NCBI GenBank assembly: GCA_028023455.1
Contig: JAQFVV010012402.1
Coordinates: 12,570,292 to 12,634,291, forward strand
Length of the DNA stretch: 64,000 nt
Direction of reading: 5' to 3'
Source of the DNA: Epiperipatus broadwayi
Taxonomy: Eukaryota; Onychophora; Udeonychophora; Euonychophora; Peripatidae
Every line of letters starts with the position of its first letter. Positions within the stretch are counted from its first letter, which is position 1. Under the pieces are notes generated by a model. It saw only the letters and a list, made by a program, of their open reading frames with translations, was not told where the DNA came from and made no database searches. The position numbers and the translations under genes were made by a program. Below are positions 1 to 9,990 of the stretch, piece after piece.

Positions 1-211
1 TACTTCGCAAATGGCTGGCATATTAGTTGTAATAACTCCCAGTTTATATAGGTTTTGTATTTATTAAATCTTAATGAATAATTCTAGAAAATTACATTTC
101 TTTGAGAGTCACCAACATTCTTTAGTAAATGTTGATAATGTAGGGCCGAGTTAGAAATCTATTTAAATCTCATCATAATCGTTTATACATTATACATGTG
201 TTACATTTTAG

Positions 212-430
212 AGACGCGATGACCCATTCCGCCGTGAAATTTCCAGATTCTTCAGGGTTGAAATTAACACCAGTCGTCCTACACAAGCGGGCATAATGGG
301 TGCTCCCGTAGGACTTGACAACGTCATGCAGCCAGCCGGCAAACTGCGACACGGATCGCTTGTCCCTGGTTATGCTTATGCGACACCTTACTTTGTCGCG
401 CCGATGGCAGAGACCAGCCCGTTCTTATAA
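212..430 (+). CDS. Terminal coding exon of an unidentified gene
   Basis: A reading frame opens right after a splice acceptor (TTACATTTTAG, AG at 210-211) and runs 72 codons to a TAA at 428-430. It is much richer in G and C than its flanks, uses varied codons, and has a protein-like composition: a charged start (RRDDPFRREISRFF), then a Gly/Pro-rich part and the end GYAYATPYFVAPMAE. No initiator is needed because the frame enters from an upstream exon outside the window. AATAAA-type signals follow from about 565. I do not recognise the family, and no membrane segment or catalytic motif is visible. The gene would run left to right and end here. It could instead be a fragment of a mobile element, but the splice site and intact frame argue for a real 3' exon. 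Confidence 0.6.
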   Translation, partial: RRDDPFRREISRFFRVEINTSRPTQAGIMGAPVGLDNVMQPAGKLRHGSLVPGYAYATPYFVAPMAETSPFL

Positions 431-740
431 ACTCATTCACGGCATTGCAGTTTCGATATACTGCCATTCCATATCACCTTTCTAAAGCGTACGTGTTCCT
501 TTACTTAGTTTTATTATTCTATATATCACTCCGCCTCTGCATTATCTTCATAATTCACTCTCAAATAAATATTTGCCCTTAGTCATAAAATAAATATTTT
601 AATTAAATAAATATATGTCCGCCGCTACTCTTAAATCTTACTTTAGACTCTTGCATTGCAAAGGTATAAACCCCTCCAGGCATGCATTAGAAATACTTAC
701 TCGAGAATTTTAGGTAGCTAGATTACGCCTTCAAATAAGT
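431..740. other. Probable 3' UTR and downstream sequence
   Basis: No coding potential is seen. Several AATAAA-like hexamers occur between about 560 and 615 and could serve as poly(A) signals for the exon ending at 430. Confidence 0.4.
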
Positions 741-983
741 GAATTCCCTTTGTAAACATTACAGTATCGGAAATACCGTTACTGAGGTCCTCAAGATAAA
801 ATAAGGTCGAAACAAATAAATGTATTCCTTTTGTAAACATTACAGTATCGGAAATACCGCTACTGAAGTCCTCAATATAAAATAATGTCTAAATAAATAA
901 ATGTATTCTTTAAAATATAATAGTATTGCAAATCCCGCTAATGAAGCTTTGAATCCATAAAATATTATTAGTAAATGATTTTA
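741..983. repeat. Three decaying tandem copies of an 81-bp unit
   Basis: Units start near 741, 822 and 903. The first two share AACATTACAGTATCGGAAAT and a following CCG(T/C)TACTGA(G/A)GTCCTCAA; the third is strongly diverged but keeps the order of blocks and the period. No coding role is seen. Confidence 0.7.
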
Positions 984-1089
984 TTAAAATGTGTGAATAA
1001 ATAATTTTAAACTATACGAATGCAGTTACGTTTCATTTGTTCGATACCCATTCTGTATAATATTTCCTCGATTATGTAAATATGAATGT

Positions 1090-1343
1090 TTAATTAATAT
1101 TAGTTTGATTATTGGCTAACTCGAGAATAAAATCATGAATCTCTTGCATATCCCTGACTACCGTGCCTAAGGAAATATTGACTAATGTCGCATCAGATGC
1201 GTTGTTTCATGGAACCAATAAACTATGTTCGAACTCAGTAACACGGGTGGCTTCGCTACCTCGATGGGGCTGCTGTTCTGTGTGGTGGTCGAATTCTGCA
1301 CTATGTTTACGAGTCACACGTTTTCTGACTGTTACAATATGGT
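1090..1343 (-). pseudogene. Coding-like frame with an in-frame TGA, family unknown
   Basis: On the minus strand, after a possible acceptor (GGTTAG, AG at 1345-1344), one frame reads through HIVTVRKRVTRKHSAEF and then ATRVTEFEHSLLVP to a TGA at 1209-1207. It then continues in the same frame for 38 codons (LVNISLGTVVRDMQEI, FILELANN) to TAA at 1092-1090. Composition on both sides of the TGA looks like protein, and G+C is higher than in the flanks. The simplest reading is a terminal exon or a retroelement fragment disabled by one substitution. A recoded TGA is possible, but no SECIS-like element was identified. I do not recognise the family. Confidence 0.4.
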
Positions 1344-1631
1344 CTAACCATTCATATATATATATAAAGTTGAAAGAAAAGGTAGAAATAAACACAAACA
1401 AAAAATTTTTTGTAGATATTTTCTATATTACACTGGAATAACAGTTAAGGATTAAATAATTTTGAATTATAAATTAAACATTTTAAAAAGATCTAATTAA
1501 TATTTTATCAATTCTGATTTTGAAATTAAAACAAATATGTTTTTGTGTTAAAGTAGATACACTGGTAATTATAAAATTCCACTACCTGTTTTGATTAAAG
1601 AAATTTTTTTTGAAATTAAAGCTTAGATAAT

Positions 1632-2181
1632 CTATTTTGTGTCCTATTTATTAATATTTTTTTTCAGGATTTGTGCACTCGCAGTTTTTACTTATTAATT
1701 TTGTAGTGATATTTATCTTACATTTTCATATTTTGCGTCCAATTTTAGTTAATTATTCATGAAGTATATATTACTTTTAACCTTTTTTTGCCGCATATCA
1801 CTATTTTGTGTCCTATTTATTAATATTTTTTTTCAGGATTTGTGGACTCGCAGTTTTTACTTATTAATTTTGTAGTGATATTTATCTTACATTTTCATAT
1901 TTTGCGTCCAATTTTAGTTAATTATTCATGAAGTATATATTACTTTTAACCTTTTTTTGCCGCATATCACTATTTTGTGTCCTATTTATTAATATTTTTT
2001 TTCAGGATTTGTGCACTCGCAGTTTTTACTTATTAATTTTGTAGTGATATTTATCTTACATTTTCATATTTTGCGTCCAATTTTAGTTAATTATTCATGA
2101 AGTATACATTATTTTTAATCTTTTTTTGCCGCATATAACTATTTTGTGTCCTATTTATTAATTTTACCATTTTTTTTTCAG
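1632..2181. repeat. 169-bp satellite array, first block
   Basis: Units start at 1632, 1801, 1970 and 2139, exactly 169 bp apart. Each opens with CTATTTTGTGTCCTATTTAT, then TTAATATTTTTTTTCAGG, then GTG(C/G)ACTCGCAG. The variable base alternates C, G, C between successive units. The fourth unit breaks off after its CAGG and runs into the segment at 2182. The same unit recurs at 4190-5246. Confidence 0.95.
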
Positions 2182-2462
2182 GATGGATGCCGCCGACATT
2201 ATTCTGTACCACGTGCCTTTTTCTCCGTTTTGACCTCCTGACCCTGTACCACGTGCCTTTCCCCCGCTCGTTTCTATGACATTACCCTGAGGGCATCCTA
2301 TTCTAATCTAGCGATCTTTGACGTAACGTCACCACGTGATATGCTGAAAAATTTTAGCGACTACATTTGTCCGCAAATCACTAGGTGACGTTATCTTAAA
2401 AATCGGGTGGTTAGAGTAGTATACCTTCAGGCTAATGACGTCATAGCAAGGTATGACGTAAT
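2182..2462. repeat. Direct-repeat segment with E-box and CRE-like sites, copy 1
   Basis: This non-satellite segment follows the last CAGG of the 169-bp array and recurs almost unchanged at 5247-5519. It holds two GTACCACGTGCC blocks (E-box CACGTG), CACCACGTGATATG, and several TGACGT half-sites. A short frame from its first ATG encodes MDAADIILYHVPFSPF and then stops; both copies keep it. Whether this is a peptide, a promoter or just transposon end sequence cannot be decided from sequence alone. Confidence 0.6.
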
Positions 2463-2475
2463 TAGCCTGAAGGCA
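2421..2475. repeat. Short palindrome centred on TGACGTCA-type sites
   Basis: Left arm 2421-2444 (CTTCAGGCTAATGACGTCAT core) pairs with right arm 2452-2475 (ATGACGTAATTAGCCTGAAG core) around a 7-base spacer, with about one mismatch. The same GCCTGAAGGCA end recurs near 2600, so it probably marks the terminal repeat of a MITE-like element or two abutting copies. Confidence 0.7.
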
Positions 2476-2732
2476 CACAACTGTAATTATCCGATATTTG
2501 CGTCGTCAGAAGAACACATGAACGTTGTCATGGCAACGAAGACACTGACATGACTAATTCTAGAAATTTTATTTTTTGTTACATTACTATTACGTCATAA
2601 GCCTGAAGGCATACCGCTGTAATTATCCGAATTTACGAGATTTTTTTTTTGTCTTGACCCGCGAGATTTAAAAGTGTATTTTTTCCTATTTGTTGCATCG
2701 TTTTATTGAGTGCAGCAGCGTTTTTTTGCATA

Positions 2733-3150
2733 CCATTTTCAGAGCTTTAATTTTTAGTGATTTCAGAAAACTTTTTTAATAAATCATTACTTCCTCAACA
2801 ATTGTAAGTAATTTACATGTTATTTCTTCAATGATATTAAGTGGATGTATTTTATATTTTATTAATTTCCCGGATTTTCTGAAAAAAACTCCCATAAGAA
2901 AAGGCACGTGGTTTGAAGGCTCCAGAATATTCTTCGTTCATTTTCAGTGTTTTAATAGTTCAGCAATTTTTTTACCATTTTTAAAAAAGAAATCATTACT
3001 TTCTCAACAATTGTAAGTAATTTACATGTTATTTCTTCTATGATATTAAGTGGATGTATTTTATATTTTATTAATTTTCCGGATTTTCTGAAAAAAAACT
3101 CCCATAAGAAAAGGCACATGGTTTGAAGGCTCCAGAATATCCTTCGTAAC
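2733..3150. repeat. Two tandem copies of a ~209-bp unit
   Basis: AATCATTACTT(C/T)CTCAACAA recurs at about 2783 and 2992, each time followed by the same ~160 bp through AAAAGGCAC(G/A)TGGTTTGAAG. The block lies directly upstream of the Merlin-like transposase fragment and may be the terminal region of that element. Confidence 0.8.
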
Positions 3151-3220
3151 GGCTCTCCGTTTTATATATTGTTGGTCCAGAGAATTAACGTCTATCCTAT
3201 TTTGTGCTGACCAGTTAGAA

Positions 3221-3388
3221 ATGGCGGACAAGACTGTGATTGACTGGAACAACTATCTCCGCGAAGTATGTGCATGGAAGCTGTTAAATAATGAAAGGCG
3301 GAAAATCGGAGGCCCTAACACAATTGTGGAAATAGACGGAGGCGTACCTACAAAGATGGTCATTTTGGTGCAATTCTACAACATATAA
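3221..3388 (+). pseudogene. Merlin (ISXO2/IS1016-like) DDE transposase fragment
   Basis: The frame from ATG 3221 to TAA 3386-3388 gives 55 residues. It reads DWNNYLREVC, then NNERRKIGGPNTIVEID, which matches the arrangement of ISXO2-like (Merlin superfamily) transposases: a W..(F/Y)(L/C)REVC block, then IGGP..(I/V)EIDES with the first catalytic Asp. Here the DES that normally follows is changed to DGG and homology stops about ten residues later. The full domain is well over 100 residues longer, so this is a truncated remnant. It sits between the 209-bp and 129-bp tandem repeats, which may be parts of the same element. The call is from remembered family motifs; a profile search against the DDE_Tnp_IS1595 domain would settle it. 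Confidence 0.7.
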
Positions 3389-3479
3389 GCCAGCTCAGTC
3401 CACCGCAGTAATCGTTATTTGGGTAAGTATGCATTTTGTTGTGATATTCATCTTTTATTTTCCTTATAAATTACAGTAG

Positions 3480-4040
3480 TAGACTCGCAGTTTTCACTTT
3501 ATGATAGGTTTTTTTAAGACGACAAAATTATTATTTGAATACTTGCAGAATTATTACTTCTGGACTCGCACGTTATACGTTTTTTAAAAAAGACAAAATT
3601 AATATTTGTAGACTCGCAGTTTTCACTTTATGATAGGTTTTTTTAAGACGACAAAATTATTATTTGAATACTTGCAGAATTATTACTTCTGGACTCGCAC
3701 TTTATACGTTTTTTAAAAAAGACAAAATTAATATTTGTAGACTCGCAGTTTTCACTTTATGATAGGTTTTTTAAGACGACAAAATTATTTGAATACTTGC
3801 AGAATTATTACTTTTGGACTTGCACTTTATACGTTTTTTAAAAAAGACAAAATTAATATTTGTAAACTCGCAGTTTTCACTTTATGATAGGTTTTTTTAA
3901 GACGACAAAATTATTATTTGAATACTTGCAGAATTATTACTTCAGGACTCGCACTTTATGATACGTTTTTTAAAAAAGAAAATTTAATATTTGTAGACTC
4001 GCAGTTATTTGTAGATTCGCAGTTTTCACTTTATGATAAT
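3480..4040. repeat. ~129-bp tandem array with ACTCGCA core
   Basis: Units begin near 3480, 3609, 3738, 3863 and 3994 (periods 129, 129, 125, 131). Each contains TAGACTCGCAGTTTTCACTT and, half a unit later, TGGACTCGCACTTTATACG. The ACTCGCAG core is shared with the 169-bp satellite, so the two arrays are probably related. Confidence 0.9.
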
Positions 4041-4189
4041 TTTTTTAAAATTTATATAATACTTTTAAGATGACTTATTAATTTTGTAGTGATATTTATC
4101 TTACATTTTCCTATTTTGCGTCCAATTTTAGTTAATTATTCATGATGCTTATATTACTTTTAACTTTTTCTTTTTTGCTGCATATCACT

Positions 4190-5246
4190 CTATTTTGTGT
4201 CCTATTTATTAATATTTTTTTTCAGGATTTGTGGACTCGCAGTTTTTACTTATTAATTTTGTAGTGATATTTATCTTACATTTTCATATTTTGCGTCCAA
4301 TTTTAGTTAATTATTCATGAAGTATATATTACTTTTAACCTTTTTTTGCCGCATATCACTATTTTGTGTCCTATTTATTAATATTTTTTTTCAGGATTTG
4401 TGCACTCGCAGTTTTTACTTATTAATTTTGTAGTGATATTTATCTTACATTTTCATATTTTGCGTCCAATTTTAGTTAATTATTCATGAAGTATATATTA
4501 CTTTTAACCTTTTTTTGCCGCATATCACTATTTTGTGTCCTATTTATTAATATTTTTTTTCAGGATTTGTGGACTCGCAGTTTTTACTTATTAATTTTGT
4601 AGTGATATTTATCTTACATTTTCATATTTTACGTCCAATTTTAGTTAATTATTCATGAAGTAGATATTACTTTTAACCTTTTTTTGCCGCATATCACTAT
4701 TTTGTGTCCTATTTATTAATATTTTTTTTCAGGATTTGTGCACTCGCAGTTTTTACTTATTAATTTTGTAGTGATATTTATCTTACATTTTCATATTTTG
4801 CGTCCAATTTTAGTTAATTATTCATGAAGTATATATTACTTTTAATCTTTTTTTGCCGCATATCACTATTTTGTGTCCTATTTATTAATATTTTTTTTCA
4901 GGATTTGTGGACTCGCAGTTTTTACTTATTAATTTTGTAGTGATATTTATCTTACATTTTCATATTTTGCGTCCAATTTTAGTTAATTATTCATGAAGTA
5001 TATATTACTTTTAACCTTTTTTTGCCGCATATCACTATTTTGTGTCCTATATATTAATATTTTTTTTCAGGATTTGTGCACTCGCAGTTTTTACTTATTA
5101 ATTTTGTAGTGATATTTATCTTACATTTTCATATTTTGCGTCCAATTTTAGTTAATTATTCATGAAGTATACATTATTTTTAATCTTTTTTTGCCGCATA
5201 TAACTATTTTGTGTCCTATTTATTAATTTTACCATTTTTTTTTCAG
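4190..5246. repeat. 169-bp satellite array, second block
   Basis: Unit starts at 4190, 4359, 4528, 4697, 4866, 5035 and 5204 are all exactly 169 bp apart. The diagnostic base in GTG(G/C)ACTCGCAG alternates G, C, G, C, G, C, so the true repeat is a 338-bp dimer. The seventh unit breaks off after TTTCAGG and joins the segment at 5247, exactly as the first block joins 2182. Confidence 0.95.
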
Positions 5247-5519
5247 GATGGACGCCGCCGACATTATTCTGTACCACGTGCCTTTTTCTCCGTTTTGACC
5301 TCCTGACCCTGTACCACGTGCCTTTCCCCCGCTCTTCGTTTCTATGACATTACCCTGAGGGCATCCTATTGTAATCTAGCGATCTTTGACGTAACGTCAC
5401 CACGTGATATGCTGAAAAATTTTAGCGACTACATTTGTCCGCAAATCACTAGGTGACGTTATCTTAAAAATCGGGTGATTAGAGTAGTATGCCTTCAGGC
5501 TAATGACGTCATAGCAAGG
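5247..5519. repeat. Direct-repeat segment with E-box and CRE-like sites, copy 2
   Basis: Near-identical to 2182-2462, including both GTACCACGTGCC blocks and the conserved 16-codon frame. It ends at AGCAAGGT, where copy 1 continues into the right arm of its palindrome; here the LINE 3' flank follows instead, so a rearrangement or insertion removed the rest. Confidence 0.7.
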
Positions 5520-6410
5520 TAAATACTGGACTACCTACATTCTATTTCACCATTTCATGAATCGATGTATTTTTAAAGTATGACTTTGTAAAAAGCGATC
5601 TGTTTTTTTAATTATTTACTCTAAAAGTGGGGGTTTTTTTTTTTTTGTAAATAAAACAAAACGTAAGTCTGTGGTTTTTTTTTTTTTAAAAAAAAAGCTA
5701 ATTTTTTTCCTACGGCAGTATATCGTTCAAAAATGTATTATTTTAAAAGATTATTGTTTTGTAAAACTTTTTTTTTTACACTTTCAATTAATATTTTCAA
5801 TAAATTTTAAAGTAATATAAATTATATTTCGGTTTATAGATTACTATTTCGAAAAATAAAGTGTTATTTGCGTTCTGGGTATACCGTCTGCTTGTTACTC
5901 GCAAGCAAAATAATTCGAAGATCTTTTTATCAAAACTTACTCTCACAATAATATTAAAGGCATAAATATTTATTGAAATTGTATTTAAAATTTTAGAATC
6001 ATTTTAATAACTAAAAATGTCATATACTCACAACATAATTTCAAAATAGTAGGTTTAATAAGTACCGTACGAGAAAAGTAAGAGTCAGAAAAAAAAAAAA
6101 AAAGATTTAGAGTAAAATATATATACATTTAATATCTTTATTGATGGTTGGAATTTAAAAAGTTTCTTTCAAAACTGATGCTCGTGTTAGGCTTGTATAC
6201 TGTTAAAATTAAAACTATTAGTCCTCATAAATAATTTGGAAGACATTGCCTGTCAAAATTGGATGATCATTGAAAATTATATATAATCTTAATAGCCTAA
6301 AATTCAGAAGCCTGATAGTACTGTCTTTTCCAGTGCACTGTTTCTTTCTTTCATTATTGATACATAAGTAAGAACAGGTAAAACACATTTATTAAAAATC
6401 TTCCTTTACA

Positions 6411-7697
6411 GACACGTAGATATATTTCCTTTTAGTATGAAGTTATTTCTACCAAAAGCACTCCAACGAAGTTTAATTCTATGATTAATTTCATCCATTA
6501 AGTTTCCATCTGTATTAATAATCTGACCAAGGTGTTTGTAACTGTTAACTTCTTCTAACTCATCATAATCAATCTTTATTTTAATATTTTGAGCAAACAC
6601 ATAGGTATATTTCCTTTTAGTATCAAGTTATTTCTATCCAACCAAGTTTAATTCTATGATTAATTTCATCCATTATGTTTCCATCTGTATTAATAATCTG
6701 ACCAAGGTGTTTGTAACTGTTAACTTCTTCTAACTCATCATAATCAATCTCAATTTTCATATTTTGAGCAAACACATAGGTATATTTCCTTTTAGTATCA
6801 AGTTATTTCTATCAAAAGCACTCCAACCAAGTTTAATTCTATGATTAATTTCATCCATTATGTTTCCATCTGTATTAATAATCTGACCAAGGTGTTTGTA
6901 ACTGTTAACTTCTTCTAACTCATCATAATCAATCTTAATTTTCATATTTTGAGCAAACACATAGGTATATTTCCTTTTAGTATCAAGTTATTTCTATCAA
7001 AAGCACTCCAACCAAGTTTAATTCTATGATTAATTTCATCCATTATGTTTCCATCTGTATTAATAATCTGACCAAGGTGTTTGTAACTGTTAACTTCTTC
7101 TAACTCATCATAATCAATCTTTATTTTCATATTTTGAGCAAACACATAGGTATATTTCCTTTTAGTATCAAGTTATTTCTACCAAAAGCACTCCAACCAA
7201 GTTTAATTCTATGATTAATTTCATCCATTATGTTTCCATCTGTATTAATAATCTGACCAAGATGTTTGTAACTGTTAACTTCTTCTAACTCATCATAATC
7301 AATCTTTATTTTCATATTTTGAGCAAACACATAGGTATATTTTCTTTTAGTATCAAGTTATTTCTACCAAAAGCACTCCAACCAAGTTTAGTTCTATGAT
7401 TAATTTCATCCATTATGTTTCCATCTGTATTAATAATCTGACCAAGGTGTTTGTAACTGTTAACTTCTTCTAACTCATCATAATCAATCTTTATTTTCAT
7501 ATTTTGAGCAAACACATAGGTATATTTCCTTTTAGTATCAAGTTATTTCTACCAAAAGCACTCCAACCAAGTTTAATTCTATGATTAATTTCATCCATTA
7601 TGTTTCCATCTGTATTAATAATCTGACCAAGGTGTTTGTAACTGTTAACTTCTTCTAACTCATCATAATCAATCTTTATTTTCATGTTTTGAGAAAA
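6411..7697 (-). repeat. Seven 185-bp tandem duplications inside the LINE C-terminal coding region
   Basis: Units on the plus axis begin at about 6411, 6597, 6772, 6957, 7142, 7327 and 7512. All are about 185 bp except the second, which is 175 bp because a short stretch is lost. Each unit encodes, on the minus strand, MKIKIDYDELEEVNSYKHLG and then the KLGWSAF block, the conserved RTE region after the RT palm. Because 185 is not a multiple of 3, each unit restarts in another frame and overlaps the next by 19 bp, so the series cannot be one long protein. Confidence 0.95.
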
Positions 7698-7699
7698 TC

Positions 7700-8422
7700 C
7701 ATTAAACATTATTTTAGTCTTTTAACTTTTATCTTTAGTCCTACTTTCATCTGATAACTCCTGCAACATTTCCTGCAGCTCTGAAGCATAAGTTGCAAAA
7801 ACAACTACATCATCTGCAAAATCTAAATGACTTAAATAATCTCCATTTACTTTCACTCCTTTAGCTTCCCATTTTAATCCACAAAATATTTCTTGCAGCA
7901 CTGCTGTAAAAAGTTTTGGAGATATGGAGTCACCCTGTCTTACACTCTTCTCAATGTTGACTTTCCCAGTATCATTATCTAATCTAATTGTTGCTGTTGC
8001 ATTTTAGAAATATTCTTTAAAATTTGACAATATCTTGGGTCTATACCTTAATGATTCAATGCTTTAATCACTGAAGAAACGTTTATAGATTCAAATGCCT
8101 TTTCATAGTCTACAAATCCAAAACATAATGGCAACTCATATTCATTTGTCCTTTCTATAACTTCTCTCAATACCTGGATATGATCTCCTGTACTAAAACC
8201 ACTTTTAAATCCAGCTTGTTCTCTTGGTTGGGGGAAATCCAATGTTCTCTGTAGACGAGTTGTAACTATCTTGGTAAAAAATTTGTATGTAACTGATAAA
8301 AGGCTGATAGGTCTGTAATTTCTAATATCGTCTTTATCACCTTTTTTAAATATTAATATTAATACTGCATTCTTCCAATCATCTGGTACATCTTTATCAT
8401 TTAGACATTTGATATATAACAT
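7700..8422 (-). pseudogene. LINE reverse transcriptase domain, disrupted
   Basis: The stretch 8422-8048 reads DVPDDWKNAVLILIFKKGDK, NYRPISLLSVTYK, QAGFKSGFSTGDHI and LCFGFVDYEKAFESIN, which are RT motifs 0 to A; the catalytic Asp is in VDYEKAF. A stop after IKALNH interrupts the frame. A second stretch (about 7990-7740) carries SVRQGDSISPKLFTAVLQEI (motif B) and DFADDVVVFA (motif C, YxDD-type box, about 7805-7823). Linker frames between 8422 and 8678 (for example MTSSELPRILNEEVRHAIKY) join it to the endonuclease region with frameshifts. Confidence 0.85.
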
Positions 8423-8677
8423 TGCTAAAAAAAATCTATTTTTTCCCCTGCTTCTTTAAATATATCAATTATAATTCTACTATTACCTGGAATCTGGAAT
8501 CTTTTCTTTCTTCATATATTTAATTGCATGTCTCACTTCTTCATTTAAAATTCTGGGTAATTCAGAAGATGTCATAGATATAGGAGGTATTTGTTCTTTA
8601 TTACAAATATAATTCTTTATAAAAGTCTTCTATCCATTTCATGATGTCATCTCTCTTTTTAGTAATAATTCCAGCTT

Positions 8678-9850
8678 TTATTTTATAGCAGATATGAATT
8701 TCCTACCAATACCAAAATGTTGTTTTACACTTTTGCGACTTTCATTCCCTACTGCTGCTTTCCTTGCTAGTTCGCAGTTATACTTTCTTATATCATTTTC
8801 AAATCTTTTCTGCATCATTTTACAAAATTTGAGATATTCAATTCTTTTTAACGCATCATTTTTGTATATCTTCATATTCCTTCTTTTCTTCATAAATTCT
8901 CTAGTCTCAGTAGAAATTTTATTGATCAAGTGCTGTTGCAGTTTTAAAAGTATATCAGTTGTTTTCATATTAATTTCATTCATATCTGAATCATGTTCAA
9001 AATCAACTAATACTTGAAACCTATTTTTAGGTTCTATTTTAAATTCATTAGAATGTTTCTGAAAATTAGGAATATCAACTGTAAATATTGTTTTTCTTAA
9101 TAATTTTTGTCTCTCTAGTTTTGCATTAACATGTATTTCACATCTTACTAACCGATGATCATTTCCTCTGTTAAATTTATTAAGAACATTACAATCTTGA
9201 AATATGTATTTTCTGTTAGTCAAAATATAATCCAATTCTGCTGTACTTTCATTTGGATGCTTCCATGTCCATTTCCCTTTAACATTTTTCTCAAAATAAT
9301 TCATAATATAAAGTTTACCTTTTCCTGCAAACTCCACAAGTCTCTGTCCTCTCTCATTTCTATTACCATGACCAAAATTACCGCCAGCACTTTCATCTTT
9401 CATTTGTTTACCAATTCTAGCATTAAAGTCTCCCATAACAATTTTAAAATATTGTTAACTCTGATCAAAAGCCTTTTGTGCATCCATATAAAAATCTTCT
9501 ACTACTTCATCACTATGAGAACTTGTTGGGGCATAAACCTGAATTATCTGCATTTGGTATCTGCTATTAAGTTGTATAACTAATCTTGCCACTCTGTCCG
9601 ATACACCATCAATCTCCACAATGTTGTTCTTTAACTTTTTATTTATAATGAATACTACTCCACTTGTATTTCTAATATTTGTGCCTTTATAATAGAGTAC
9701 ATGTTCACTTTTTAAAACAAATGTCTCTTCACCTTTTCTTCTAACTTCACAAAGCCATTTAATATAAGACAGTTTTTCTTCTAACTCTTGCAATCTTTCT
9801 TCACTTGAAAGTGATCTGCTGTTGTAAGTACCTAAATAAAAAAAGGCATC
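8678..9850 (-). pseudogene. LINE endonuclease (APE) domain, disrupted
   Basis: Reads LGTYNSRSLSSEERLQELE at the amino end (about 9835), then EVRRKGEETF, YYKGTNIRN, QVYAPTSSHSDEVV, and after a stop (near 9455) MGDFNARIGK, WTWKHPNES, ELDYILTNR and DHRLVRCEIHVN. These are the expected blocks of an apurinic-like endonuclease: the EVR block, the YAP block, GDFN and the final DHRLV with its catalytic Asp-His. A stop separates FDQS from the GDFN block. A short deletion removes residues between YIKW and the EVRRKG block. The domain normally cuts target DNA to prime reverse transcription; this copy cannot make an intact protein. Confidence 0.85.
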
Positions 9851-9990
9851 ATCAAATGGCAGCCTGTGTCCACAATCAGGAGTTCTGAGCAGCCTCTACA
9901 TTCGGCCACCAACTGCTGCCTTGGTTGGTGACTTTACAGTCTCCTGGGAATAAGGGCCATGTTTTATCTTTGTCTGTCATAATTGTATAT

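Larger units (their letters stand above)
5541..9990 (-). mobile_element. RTE-type LINE, copy A (inactive)
   Basis: The minus strand shows an apurinic endonuclease region (about 9850-8678), a reverse transcriptase region (about 8422-7700), a tandemly duplicated C-terminal region (7697-6411) and about 0.85 kb of 3' sequence. Motifs such as GDFNARIG, RNERGQRLVEFA, NYRPISLLS, FADDVVVFA and KHLGQIINTDGN fit the RTE clade. There is one apparent coding unit, broken by stops, frameshifts and small deletions. The 3' limit is set where similarity to copy B ends (5541 against 16083). The 5' limit is approximate, placed upstream of the start of homology near 9850. Confidence 0.85.

Noticed and set aside
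1632-5246. Regular tandem repeats that could recall a CRISPR array
   Set aside because: Units are 169 bp and nearly identical throughout, with no short repeats separating unique spacers, and the DNA is eukaryotic.
8694-9583. Long plus-strand open frames over the LINE
   Set aside because: They are antisense shadows of the endonuclease coding region on the minus strand.
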